Of a DNA stretch of 64,000 nt, positions 46,313 through 58,052 are shown in pieces. A program made the translations under genes and the position numbers. The stretch lies in NCBI GenBank assembly GCA_029718625.1, contig CM056380.1:18509923-18573922 (forward strand), read 5' to 3'. The DNA comes from Synaphobranchus kaupii. Lineage: Eukaryota; Chordata; Actinopteri; Anguilliformes; Synaphobranchidae. Below the pieces are notes generated by a model that saw nothing but the letters and a program-made list of their open reading frames with translations, was not told the DNA's origin and searched no databases. The first letter of the stretch is position 1; every line of letters starts with the position of its first letter.

Positions 46313-48096
46313 AAGGCCCACAGACCAGACAGACTAAAGATGTACACAGGAAATAACAGCTCTTGTTCTGTGTTGCTATCTTTGTTTAAATTGGTTTGTG
46401 TATTGGCTGAAATGGGTCTCTCTTCCTCTATCAGACTTCCAGCTGTCTGGAAAACTGTTGTGAGATCTCAAATCCCCTCAACTGAGAAAGAATCTTTCTG
46501 ACAATGTAGAAAGACAAAACCGCTTTAGTTCCATGATCGATACCTACCAATTACCTGAGTCTGAACTCACTTGCCATCATTTGAAGTTGGAGAATAAATC
46601 AAAAACAGGCGTGAGTCTTAATAACCAAGACCATCCCTTCATCATTCTCTGATATTATACATAAACCCTTTTGTTCCAAACAGTTTAGTCAAAGTGTTCA
46701 ACTGAAAGATTCAGGCATTCATCTTTTCTATCAGCAATGAGGTTCCGTAACAAAAATACTAGGCTACACCATCTGCTACTAGTGGCGCATGACAGCTGCA
46801 TGCCTCTACAGTCAGTAGCCAAAGTGTTTTATTGTCCCTACATGGTATCTGTCAATTGATGGTCTCTGTCCTGTTTTATGAATCCTTGTATTTGTGTTGT
46901 CTTTAAACATGAAGCCTACGGTCTAAATGTTCTGCTGTGGTGCTTGGTGATGATGCAAATTCCCATTCTTGAGATCAGCGAAGTAATAATGCAACTACTG
47001 CTCTTTTCCAAAGGGGCCCATGAATGGAGGTTTCTGTATTAGCGTAGTCAATGAGATACAGCGCGAGCTGTGCGCGCTCTGAAGACTGTGCGGCAGTTTC
47101 ACAGTGGCTGCCATTACCCAGTAACAATAGGTCCCGGAACAACATTGGACCCCTTATGCAGCAGTAAGCCACTTCTTTGTCTAGTTTCTTTTCAGCGAGT
47201 CGTGGACGTCTATCTATTGGACGTTGTTTGACTCAGATTGCATCAATAGAAACCAACAAACAGGACCATGCAGTGTACAGTTGTAGTCTTGCATTTTCAT
47301 CCTAGCTTGAGAATGAACGTGATTATTAGTGAATCATTAGGGCATGAACTGTTCGCAGGCTGACACCATGTCTTTCACGATAAGAAAAAGGCAGTAGCAC
47401 CTCTATGGATTCCAGGAGCCGTGGCTATAGAGGGAGTTCGTCTTCAGACGACAAAATATGGTGAAAAGTTAGAACTTACTAAATCAATCTCTGCAATGAA
47501 CGAACAGCCCACATTGTCCCCAATGACACACACATACACACAAGCACACATACATAGTTCTAGCTAAGACTGTTTCACCTTCATTTGATGGTTTCCGAAT
47601 TATCCAAGGATGCTTCTAGAACAATAATATTCACTTGTCCTCGGAGAGCCACAGGGTGCACTGGCCCTTGTTTCCATATTAAAATCAGCAAGTGATATAG
47701 CGCTGTTCTACCCTGTGGTCTGTAACCCTGGTCCTATAGAGCTGCAAGGTGGGATGGTTCTATTCAGCAACCAATTAGGAACCAAGAAACCAGCTGAGCA
47801 TATTAGCTACATAATATATTCAATTCAATTTTATTTGTATAGCGCTTTTTACAGAGAACTGTCACAAAGATGCTGCACAGGGAAACAGAAGGAAAATTGA
47901 GCAAAAAACCAGGCCTGAGCCCCCAACCAGCAAAACGAGGTAAAAAAACTCCCCGGCAGGGGAGAAAAAACACTCAACAGTGGCGAGAAAAAACTCCCCA
48001 GTGGGAAGAAATCTCGGAAGGAACCTGGCTAGAGAGGGGGTGCCCATCCTTCGCTGGCCGGCCCGGTTTAAATTAAAGGTGGACTGAATGGTAATA

Positions 48097-48546
48097 GGGT
48101 CAATGACAAATAAGGTTTTCAAAATGAAAAAAAAATAAAATACTGACCAAAATGGATTTTAAATACATTCTTAATTCCACAAGAATGTATCCTGTGTATT
48201 TATATTTGTTTCATAGCTTTTAAGGTGATATAAATACATTTTTAAACAAGATTTCAGATTTTACCACCCAGAAATGTCAGGTGGCGCGACCATATATGAA
48301 TTTTGAATAATACACTTTTAATGTATTTACCACTACTGAAAACCTGCAAATATGAATCATTGTAGTGTGTAAAATACACATCACATGGTAAATTCCATTT
48401 ATGGCAGTTTTATTCCATTTATAGAAACGGCCACTTCTTTTTGTTTTCAAACACCTTATTTTCCATAGAGAGAAAGAAACCAGTCACGCCACCTGACATT
48501 GTGCTCAATAACGGGACACAAAAAAATCACGTCATGTCATTGACCC
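48097..48546. mobile_element. MITE inserted in the LINE 3' UTR, 450 bp
   Basis: Inverted ends GGGTCAATGACA...TGTCATTGACCC with AATA on both sides (48093-48096, 48547-48550). The interior has GTGGCGCGAC/GTCACGCCAC blocks in opposite orientation. No coding. Confidence 0.75.
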
Positions 48547-48625
48547 AATAGTCAATTCAATAATCAATTCAAAGGGGCAGGGTGGTGCATCTGGGACTCC
48601 GGTTGCATCAAGTCGGGAGGATAAA

Positions 48626-48740
48626 CCAAAGGAGGGACAGGACTGGAGCAGTCTGCAAACTCAGGGTGAGGAGCATGACTGGAGCAGTCTGCAAACTCAG
48701 GGTGAGGAGCATGACTGGAGCAGTCTGCAAACTCAGGGCG
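48626..48740. repeat. 36-bp tandem repeat, about 3 copies
   Basis: The unit GACTGGAGCAGTCTGCAAAC-TCAGGGTGAGGAGCAT lies inside the LINE 3' UTR. Confidence 0.93.
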
Positions 48741-48802
48741 AGGGGGGACGGGCCGAAGTAATCTGCAGCTCAGGGTGAGAGAGGAAAAGAGAAGGTTAGC
48801 CA

Positions 48803-48818
48803 CCCCCCCCCCCCCCCC
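48803..48818. repeat. Poly-C tract, 16 C
   Basis: A 16-C run immediately after the LINE stop codon region on the minus strand (poly-G in LINE orientation). Confidence 0.9.
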
Positions 48819-48829
48819 TTCTGACATCC

Positions 48830-49118
48830 TTAACTATAGGATTGACTAAAGAGGTACGTTTTTAGCCTACACTTAAAGACAGAAAGTGTGTCTGAAGCCC
48901 GAACATACATGGGAAGATTATTCCATAAGAAAGGAGCTCTGTCAGAGAAGGCTCTGCCCATTGTAATTTTAGATATAGTAGGAATTTTCAAATAGCCAGT
49001 ACTTTGAGAGCGAAGTAATCTAGGAGGACAGTAAGGAATGAGTAAGTCACTAAGATATTCTGGGGCCAAACCATTTAAAGCTTTAAACGCTAGAAGTAAA
49101 ATCTTGTAGTCAATATAA
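48830..49118 (-). pseudogene. C-terminal end of LINE ORF2
   Basis: Reads DYKILLLAFKALNG then MAPEYLSDLLIPYCPPRLLR, RAFSDRAPFLWNNLPMYVRA and SVFKCRLKTYLFSQSYS. This is the conserved C-terminus of L2/CR1-type LINE proteins (the APEYL, LWNSLP and FKxRLKTxLF blocks). Everything N-terminal of it is missing, so it cannot function. Confidence 0.85.
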
Positions 49119-49600
49119 TACTAAGTGGCGAGTAACAACAAAATGCAGCAGACCCTGCAGCTCACTCGAACCAGGACTGCAGACCACTCCCTGCCTGACA
49201 CTACACTCTAAAGGCCTCACATACCACATTTTCATCAACGGCTATAGCCTGTTGTCCTTCAATGTGGGGAAAATACTACAACACAGATGACACAGGTTGC
49301 AGCTCATGATGAAGTCTGCAGAGACTTCAATATTAAGAACATTAGAAAATATACAGATGAGAACAGGCCATTTAATGCACCTATTCTTATCATTAACCTA
49401 CACGCTAAAGAGCATCTAGCACTGCATCCAGCCGGGAATTAAAGACCCCTAGAGGGTTTGTGGTGGAGGGTGTGGTCGTGTGCGATGAGCCACACTTGAG
49501 AGCTGCAGGGTGAATCGCTGCCTCGTCATAATCCCTTGCGCTCCCCTCCATTCCTTTATCATGCATCTCCCAGCGTTCATTCGATGGGAATACGCTCATA

Positions 49601-49757
49601 GGGCTTGATTTACTAAGACATTTCGTGTGTGCACAACCTTTTAGCACACGCAAAACTAATAACACAACCAATGATTGATCCCGTCATTGGTCATGCTATT
49701 GGTTTTGCATGCGCTAAAAGGTTTTGCATGCGCTCAAGGTCTGAGTAAATCAAGCCC
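49601..49757. mobile_element. MITE, 157 bp, GGGCTTGATTTACT ends
   Basis: Inverted ends GGGCTTGATTTACTAAGAC / GTCTGAGTAAATCAAGCCC are flanked by ATA (49598-49600, 49758-49760). Interior arms also pair (AACCTTTTAGCACACGCAAAA with TTTTGCATGCGCTAAAAGG). It is non-coding. Confidence 0.8.
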
Positions 49758-49760
49758 ATA

Positions 49761-51449
49761 GTGGTGGAGCTGACCGCTGCAGTTCAGCCACCGTAACTTG
49801 TCCGTTCCCTGTGTGCCTGGTATGCTAATGAACCGTGGTGTAGCGAGCTCGGTCCGCTCGGCTGCGAAATGCTATGGAGACATAAACACAGAGGCACACA
49901 ACGGCAAGGAATCCACGCACGGACAGGCTGGCGTCCCAATTACATCTTTTAACTGTGTCCAAAAAAAGGGGAAGCTTTCCTCCGAGGCAGACCTAACTAT
50001 GGCTGTTTTTGTGCTTCTTGTGCCTAAGGACTGTTAACAATACCAGCCATTATTCATGCTGTATAATTTGCGTGTTGGTAAATTAAACCATGTTCTGGGA
50101 ATTCATTTTTAGGGTTTAATGTACAAACGTGTTGAAAAAAAAGTCAGTTTTCATTTGTACTGTGTTTGCATCTGTTGACATAATTACGATAAACAGTAAC
50201 ATGGTTCATTACTGAGGGAAAGTACAAAATAAATAACTATTTTATATTTTGGAAGCAAAATATAGGCCTATGTCCCACAGTGAGTTAAGACTCAAGGCAC
50301 ACACACACACACACAATCTCCTCTTCAACATTCAACTCAAATAGAACACAGTTAAAAGTGTAAAAAGTCCAGCGCAGTAATAGTATCCAACTTTCAGCCT
50401 GGAGTATTGGACATACTGTACAATTATTATACAGCAACAGACAGAATCAATAGCAGAATAACTTAATATAAACCTAGAGTTTTCAGAAACCACAAACCTC
50501 TGAGGCCGATCATCTAGTGACTTTGTGTTATAGTCAACAGTACATTAAAGATTAGGAAGATTTAGGCAACTATTACAGAAATTTACAGAATAGCTTTTTT
50601 GTGTAGAAAATTAAATATATGTCTAAATGCAAAAGGACCATATATCAGGCATTGCCTTTTACCATATTGGTGTTGCTGGGCGTGGTCATTTACCACATCA
50701 GTGTAGTTGGGTGTGATCAGGGATATAGTGACACAATGGCACATTTGTGTACATCTACAGTCTGAATATGTCAAATTAACACTGAAAAATAATAGATACT
50801 TGGATACGGACACTAGGAACAATAAATGTGCCAAACCAGAGCACTATCAAGTTAAAAGTTCATCATAAATGCGTGGAAACAAAATGTTTTACAGATATTT
50901 ATACCAACAGTGACACCTGTGCATATTTTTCACTGAATATTTTTAAGACAAACTTTTCATTAGGCTATAGGGTTACAACACTCACTGATGTAACTGTATT
51001 CACTTGCATGTTAACTTGCAAAAGAGAAGATGGGTGAGATCTGCATGTCAGTTTGCGGTGATGAATTTCCATGTATCATTTCAAAATAAGAGTCTCTAGA
51101 GTATAACAACATTTTAAATCCTGCTGTTCAAGAAAGATCTGAGAAATCAAGAGAGATCTGCTTGTAGACAGGAAATGGGTAGATGCAGCTCTCTCTTGCT
51201 GTGGCTTCTTTTGTCTGTCTTGTGTTTCCCTCTCCTCCAGACCTTATTGATTGCTTGAAACCTGATTGATTTGATTGGAGTCACCTGGGCCCACAGCTTT
51301 AAAAGACTGGGTTTCCCAGAACTCAAGAGTTGTTTCTTTTTTCTTTCTTTCTTCCAGCGCTTCCAACGCCTTTTAATCCCTTCACAGTCTACACCCTATG
51401 TGTTTGCTGGACCGTGGTTTTTATCCCCCTCTTTTTCCTTTTCTACACA
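49761..51449. other. Unassigned stretch
   Basis: Only a short (CA)n near 50300. No gene or element could be supported. Confidence 0.5.
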
Positions 51450-51606
51450 CACTCATACACATGCATAAACACATACAATATACCTGTATTCACACATCCA
51501 TACACTCATACACATGCATAAACACATACAATATACCTGTATTCACACATCCATACACATGCATAAACACATACAATATACCTGTATTCACACATCCATA
51601 CACTCA
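51450..51606. repeat. 53-bp tandem repeat, 3 copies
   Basis: ACACATGCATAAACACATAC-AATATACCTGTATTCACACATCC with or without ATACACTCAT. The middle unit is shorter by nine bases. Confidence 0.9.
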
Positions 51607-51700
51607 ACCCCTTGTATTTAAATACATATATTCTCTTTATTTACAACCGTGTCTCTATGCACTTTTATGCTACGGTCATTCAGGGAGTGGCCGTAACATA

Positions 51701-53456
51701 CAGTGAGCACCCATAATTAATTGGACAGTGACACATTTTGTTATTTTATTTCTGTACTCTAGCACTTTGAGTTTGAAAGGATAGAATGCCAATGAGGTTG
51801 AAGTGCAGACTGTCAGCTTTAATTTGACGGTATTTTCATCCATATCGGATGAACCATTTAGAAATTATAGAACCTTTTGTACATAGGCTAGTCCCCCCCT
51901 TTTCCGGGCATCAGAAAATATTGGACAGTTTAACATAATGTAGAATAAAGTAATCATTTTTTATATTTGGTCACATATCCTTTGCATGCCATGACTTCAT
52001 GATTAGTCAGCAAGGGTCTGACGTATCAAACAAGCCTCTGCTGCCAGAAATACAGTAGATATGGATGGATAACTTGAAAGGTTTCTTCTCCTTACTTATT
52101 TTTCCATACAGTTCAATAGGAAAATTTGTCAGGAGAAACAACCCTTAAAGTGATCCATCCATATCTACTGCATATCTGGCAGCAGAGTGATGGTTTGAGG
52201 CTCGTTTGATACGTCAGACCCTTGATGATTTAGAGCCATTTCGCCAACCATGTATTCCATACTGTTCCAGCATAATATACAGCTAAATCACATCACGTGG
52301 CGCTATAATGGCGACATGTAGTCCAGCTGTTTCTCGTGTTCGCGTTTGTTAATTTGAATGTTTTGTTGTGTCAGGCTTTTGTCTTTTGTTTTTTTCATGC
52401 GCTGTGTGTCTGTTGTGGGACGGGGAAGCGGGCTAGAGATTGTTCAGGGCACTCATGCTGCTTGTTTTTATAATATTGACGAATTGTCTAGTCGATATTT
52501 TGTTTGTGGTCATCACCATGGAGACGCATTCGCAACATATGCTCGGGAATGTCCGTTGGATCTGCAGCAACAAAGTTTACCATCGCTCTTCACCGGAGTT
52601 GAAGATGTTGGGACTGATCCGGGAGTGCAGGAAATCTTCAAAAGGCAACCAGGGAATGGAAGGAGAAGATAATGCGGGGGAGGAGTGAGGCGACAACTGG
52701 GAAGGTTGACGCAGTTCAGTGGATCCGTTTCGACAGTGTACAGACACCACAACACTGCGTGTATAGAGAAAAGTCGTGGAGGCGCAGTTTGTATGTTGGA
52801 CTGCTTAATGCCACTGGACATCTCGGAACAGTGGGAGCTATTTTTAATTATTAAGCATGGCTGTATTCCACTTTAATTCACTTGATTAATGCAATGATTC
52901 TATTGAATGTCTTTATTTGATATGTTTGTTTGTGTGTTGTGGGTCTGCGCCACTGTCTATGTCTTTTTGTTGTTGCTGGGGCTACAACTGAAGTTCCCAA
53001 ATGGGAAAATAAAAGTTATTCTATTCTATTATAAATCTAGTCCCACCCCCCAATTCCCATAGAGATCCATTCAAATGCAGAGAAGTTATAGTATCGCTTG
53101 TAAGAGTAGCAGAAAATAAGATATCAAGAGTACTTTGATGTTGTTGGGTCACAGACATCAGGAAGTCATGGCATGCAAAGGATATGTGACCAAATATTAA
53201 AAATGATTACTTTATTCTACATTATGTTAAACTGTCCAATATTTTTTGATGCCTGACTATGGGGGGGGACTATGTACAAAAGGTTCTATAATTTCTAAAC
53301 AATTCATCTGATATGGATGAAAATAACCTCAGCTTAAAGCTGACAGTCTGCACTTCAACCTCATTGTCATTGTATCCTTTCAAAACCAAAGTGTTAGAGT
53401 ACAGAACCAAAATAACAAAAAATGCGTCACTGTCCAATGAATTATGGTGCTCACTG
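51701..53456. mobile_element. Fold-back Tc1/mariner-like element split by a retroposed insert
   Basis: The ends CAGTGAGCACC...GGTGCTCACTG are flanked by TA (51699-51700, 53457-53458). Inverted similarity runs for hundreds of bases from each end (GTGCAGACTGTCAGCTTTAA, CATTTAGAAATTATAGAACC, AGTTTAACATAATGTAGAAT) and even the centre is palindromic (GGTCTGACGTATCAAAC / GTTTGATACGTCAGACC). About 1.0 kb without the insert. No transposase. Confidence 0.88.
52290..53031 (+). mobile_element. 742-bp retroposed insert with TAAATC duplication
   Basis: TAAATC flanks it on both sides (52284-52289, 53032-53037), while the sister copy at 27.4 kb has the uninterrupted site (CTTAATCTAGTCCC). It ends GGGAAAATAAAAGTTATTCTATTCTATT, a pentamer tail typical of LINE or LINE-dependent retroposons. 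The 5' part (GGGAATGTCCGTTGGATCTG) vaguely recalls LINE coding. Its exact family is unknown. Confidence 0.7.
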
Positions 53457-53458
53457 TA

Positions 53459-54317
53459 TGCTACTCATTAAACTGATCATGTCTCCCAGCCACGGGAGAT
53501 ACAATTAAAATAAAGGGAATTAGCCGCCGACTGGCACGGATTGTTCATTTCATTAATTGCACGACAACTGATCAGCTAAAACAAACGAAAACAGGTTGAG
53601 AGGGATGATTGGTTCAAACCTATTTCAAGCTCAGGAATCCGCAGGTGACTGCAAGACGCTGAGGAGATTATCCCCAGGCACCTTGCCCCGCTGTCCGTTT
53701 TGCTGTTAACCTGGCAAGATTTCATCTTCAAACACTTTATACCAGTAGCAGCAAATGTGCATCTTAATTTCAGCTCACGAGAGCATCCAATATCTCAGCA
53801 CAAAGAATCCCTATGGCGAGACCTTCTGCTGTTGCTTACCATGACAACTGTCACTGTGTAGCCTACTACAGGCCAGATACAAACAACTGTAAAAGCTAAT
53901 GGCTTTTTATCTGCTCATGCCAAACCAACGAAAGACCTCTGGTATACCGTTAATAGTCTAACATTCTCCAGGTTTGGCCTGGTGGCCTACGTACACATCG
54001 AGCAGGCAGGTTGTGGAGGCTGTGGAGCTGGAATTTTGAGTGGCTGGAAACGCACGACCCCGCTGCCCAGCCGGGACCTACCCCGCAGGCGACTCACACG
54101 TCCGGGCGGCGAAGATAATTCCGCCTCCCGCTATCCTAGCGCCCACTCCTCTCAACTCCTGCCCACACAGGACCGCTACGCTACGATTGGCGGTTTGCCA
54201 GGCTCACGCGGCGCTCATCCCCAGCCAAGATCCAGCAGGGTTGGAGTTTTTTTTCACTTTAGGTGGAGGACTGCGATTTTGAAGCAGAAATGCCCCCAGC
54301 TGCCCTGCTCATCTGAC
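53459..54317. other. Unassigned, GC-rich toward its right end
   Basis: A GC-rich stretch (54000-54300) contains a 147-codon frame that runs into the 103-bp array. It lacks motifs and I do not consider it coding. Confidence 0.45.
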
Positions 54318-55035
54318 ATTAGCCGTGAGGTTAGGAGGTTCTGTATGAGGTACACAGTTGAGTGGGCTATGGCCGCTGCGGTGTTTGATTATACAGGAGG
54401 AAGGACAGACATCGCTGTACATTAGCCGTGAGGTTAGGAGGTTCTGTAGGAGGTACACAGTTCAGTGGGCTATGGCCGCTGCGGTGTTTGATTATACAGG
54501 AGGAAGGACAGACATCGCTGTACATTAGCCGTGAGGTTAGGAGGTTCTGTAGGAGGTACACAGTTCAGTGGGCTATGGCCGCTGCGGTGTTTGATTATAC
54601 AGGAGGAAGGACAGACATCGCTGTACATTAGCCGTGAGGTTAGGAGGTTCTGTATGAGGTACACAGTTGATTGGGCTATGGCCGCTGCGGTGTTTGATTA
54701 TACAGGAGGAAGGACAGACATCGCTGTACATTAGCCGTGAGGTTAGAAGGTTCTGTATGAGGTACACAGTTGAGTGGGCTATGGTCGCTGCGGTGTTTGA
54801 TTATACAGGAGGAAGGACAGACATCGCTGTACATTAGCCGTGAGGTTCAGGTTAGGAGGTTCTGTATGAGGTACACAGTTGAGTGGGCTATGGCCGCTGC
54901 GGTGTTTGATTATACAGGAGGAAGGACAGACATCGCTGTACATTAGCCGTGAGGTTCAGGTTAGGAGGTTCTGTATGAGGTACACAGTTGAGTGGGCTAT
55001 GGCTGCTGCGGTGTTTGATTATACAGGAGGATATC
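54318..55035. repeat. 103-bp tandem array, 7 copies
   Basis: The unit starts ATTAGCCGTGAGGTTAGGAG and ends ACAGACATCGCTGTAC. Starts at 54318, 54421, 54524, 54627 and 54730 are exactly 103 bp apart. The last two copies carry an extra CAGGTT (109 bp). The last copy is truncated at GGATATCGCTG. Confidence 0.95.
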
Positions 55036-55365
55036 GCTGTACATTGGAAAGTAGCTGTCGCCCTGTTGAAAGTTCTGCTCTCCTAGACGTTTACTGGCAG
55101 GGAATCAAGCCATGTTAGCAAAGGCTTAGTGCAGTGCTGTGAAGAGCATTTCAGGCCTTGTAGGCTATTTATGTTTCCACTCTGACCAGCTGGCTATATA
55201 TAATCGCTACTATTCCCGTTCTGCGATAGGCCTACAACATAAGAACCAACAGATCCTTCTGTCATATGACGTCTGTATCCAACAAAAATAAAAATAATCA
55301 ACCACATCTCATCCACTTTTAGAGTTAAAGTGACTTTCCACTTGGTAGACTGGGAAGAGCAAATG

Positions 55366-55690
55366 GGTGCGTGTCTGCATGGGTGAGTGTATGCGCGCGT
55401 GTCTGCGTGGGTGAGTGTATGCGCACGTGTCTGCATGGGTGAGTGTATGCGCACGTGTCTGCGTGGGTGAGTGTATGCGCACGTGTCTGCATGGGTGAGT
55501 GTATGCGCATGTGTCTGCGCGGGTGAGTGTATGCGCACGTGTCTGCATGGGTGAGTGTATGCCCACGTGTCTGCATGGGTGAGTGTATGCGCACGTGTCT
55601 GTGTGGGTGAGTGTATGCGCGTGTGTCTGCATGGGTGAGTGTATGCGCATGTGTCTGCATGGGTGAGTGTATGCGTGTGTGTCTGCGCAG
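55366..55690. repeat. 28-bp minisatellite, about 11-12 copies
   Basis: The unit GTGTCTGCATGGGTGAGTGT-ATGCGCAC varies mainly at CpG/TpG positions (GCGCAC, GCGCGT, GCCCAC; TGCATGG, TGCGTGG). Minus-strand HTLTHADT-type frames are artefacts. Confidence 0.95.
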
Positions 55691-56708
55691 TATTTGGAAA
55701 TAAATGTAAATGTATGTGCAATTAATTTAAGTTATTAAATGTATTCTTTTATTTATTTAAAAATATTTTTTCAAATATATTAATTTATTTATTTCCATAT
55801 ATATTTCCCAATTTATTTCCCTATTTACTTATTTATTTCCATATATATTTACCGATTGTCATTTCCCAAAGAGCACAATCTGTCAATCAACTTGCTTTGC
55901 TCCACCCACTAAGTTCGCCACGTTCCCACCCTTCCAACATTGAGACTAGACTGTAGAAAAGTGTTTCAGAGCTGCAGACAGCGTTTCTGAATGTGAGCAA
56001 ATACATTAATTGAAATTCCTCACATATTTAGAGAAACGACGGATAGAGAAAGCTAGCTAGGTATCTGTTTTAGATTTAGATTTGCATCGGATGCCAGCGA
56101 ACGTTGTAGGCTACACTGAACATGGTCATGTTGATACCTTTCTCGGACACAAGATCGCTATATTGCACACAGCAATATACAAGCTATCCGCCCGTCTTTT
56201 CTTTCAATATTTGAGAAATTGACTTCTCTACTTGCTCATAAGAAACGCTGTCAGTAGGCCTAACACTGAATAGCCTACATGGAGCGTTGGAACCTGATTG
56301 ACTTGAAACTAGGCGAAATTAGTGGGTGGACCAAAGCAAGTTGACAGATTGTGCTAGCTAGTTAGCTTTCTCTATCCGTCGTTTCTCTCAATATGTGAGG
56401 AATTGTCTCCATGAATGTATTTGCTCACATTGAGAAACGCTGTCTGCAGCTCTGAACCATTTCTCTACAGCCTATGCTCTGAACACAGTGTTGCCAGATT
56501 TTTAAACTATAAACATGCCGAATCTTAATAAAAATAGCCCAATTTGGATAAAATAGGCTACATTAAGTTATGAACGGAAGGGGGGAGGGAGATTGGACTG
56601 GAGGTGGAGGTAGCCTACTGTCAGAACGGTAGCCAATCGATAGACTCTGAAATGTTTATGAATATTATTTGCGAACGCGCACACACGCTTTTAAGTTATG
56701 GGCTAGTT

Positions 56709-56911
56709 CTATTTTCATAATCAAACGTTTCGTGCTTACGCAAAATCGGGAAAGCAAGCTTGCACACACAAAAAGCAAGTTGAACAACATAGAAGTAGTG
56801 GGCGAAAAATGAGCAGCCTATATTTCTATGTTGCTCAACTTGCTTTTTGTGTGTGCAAGCTTGCTTTCCCCGATTTTGCGTAAGCACGAAACGTTTTGAT
56901 TAGGAAAATAG
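56709..56911. mobile_element. Hairpin MITE, about 200 bp
   Basis: Two arms (TTTCGTGCTTACGCAAAATC, GAAAGCAAGCTTGCACACAC, AAAAAGCAAGTTGA) are near-perfect inverse copies of about 87 bp around a 29-bp loop. It lies within the outer element, just left of the hAT element. Confidence 0.85.
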
Positions 56912-57134
56912 CTTAAACGAAAAGACACGGCAGTCCGTGCGTTCAAAGATAAGACACGGTGGTAGGGCTGCACGATATATCGCAACGATAATTATCGATT
57001 GCAATAACGGCCTTTGCCAGCATGTAGGGTATTGCCTTTCTTTTCGTCTTTTTTTCTTTAATTATACTTGATACGGTAGAAATCTAAACTTCAAAACCCG
57101 TGTGAAATTCTTCCGGGAAAAAAACGTCATCAAT

Positions 57135-57918
57135 GAGTACGTTTACATGCACAGCAATATCCGATTACTGGAAACGATCATCTTACGCCAGTAGTTAACT
57201 TATCGCGTTCACATGGATGTAAGAAATGTGATTACTCCAAAAGCCGCGTTTACATGATTCTCTCCATAATCGGCTCTGTGGAAAACGTAGCTACTAACTG
57301 CTTCCCGTTGTAAGGACAAAAATGATCCGCCCGTCAAAAATTGACGTTAGTAGGCTATTATCATTATAGCTAGCTAGTAATTATTATAGCTAGCTAGTAA
57401 TTATTATAGCTACTTGTTTATAGCTAATTGCTAGTAGTGGTTGATTTATATTATTGTACAAGCTAGCTTTACCGATCTCTAAATCTGGCGAATTTCCCGA
57501 AAATTTCAGTTATTTAATGTGCTAGCCACAAACTAGCTAGTACAAACACAAGCACGTAACACTGAACAATATATTTTCACCGGTGAAATGCAAATTTAAT
57601 AATAAAATTCTGGAAGTGAGATGCTGATGGAACCCCAGGCATAGCAAATGTTGACGGGTGGAATCATTTTGACGTTACACCACCTCTTCTGCCTGACATG
57701 CGTAGTTTTAAAAAGCCGAAAGAAACCGGAGAAAGGTGTTTACATGCTCCAAAAAATCGAACGTTTGGCCAAAAAACCAGGGGTGTTAATCGGGTTTCGA
57801 AAACACGGATTATGACCTTACATTATCGGATAAAGGTGTTTACATGACCATTTCAGTAACCAGAGTATTGCCATAACCGGGTTCAGATCGGAGTATTAGT
57901 GTGCATGTAAACGTACCC
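57135..57918. mobile_element. MITE with GTACGTTTACATGCAC ends, 784 bp
   Basis: Left GAGTACGTTTACATGCACA and right TGTGCATGTAAACGTACCC are inverted, flanked by AAT on both sides (57132-57134, 57919-57921). Inner words (CGCGTTTACATGATT, GGTGTTTACATGACC) also repeat in inverse. It is non-coding. Confidence 0.75.
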
Positions 57919-58052
57919 AATGTCTACTGCGTGTTGATAAGACGGACAATCACAGAAAGGCGTTGCACCTTTCATGCGATTGCCAAAAACACATCACATG
58001 ATCACGTGAAAGCTGTACGACCTTGCTGCTGGTTGGCTGTCTTATCAACACT

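Larger units (their letters stand above)
47822..49118 (-). mobile_element. 5'-truncated L2-type LINE, minus strand
   Basis: The right part codes (minus strand) the end of the polymerase ORF. The 3' UTR then carries a 36-bp repeat, a MITE insertion, and ACTCCCCAGTGGGAAG/TGTTGAGTGTTTTTTCTCCC-type sequence. It ends with GCGCTATACAAATAAAATTG plus a TTGAA-like tail at 47822. The same 3' UTR wording occurs in the LINE end at 62.4-63.35 kb. Confidence 0.8.

Noticed and set aside
53982..54425. 147-codon GC-rich frame
   Set aside because: No recognisable domain, and its last 35 codons lie in the 103-bp array. Composition alone explains its length.
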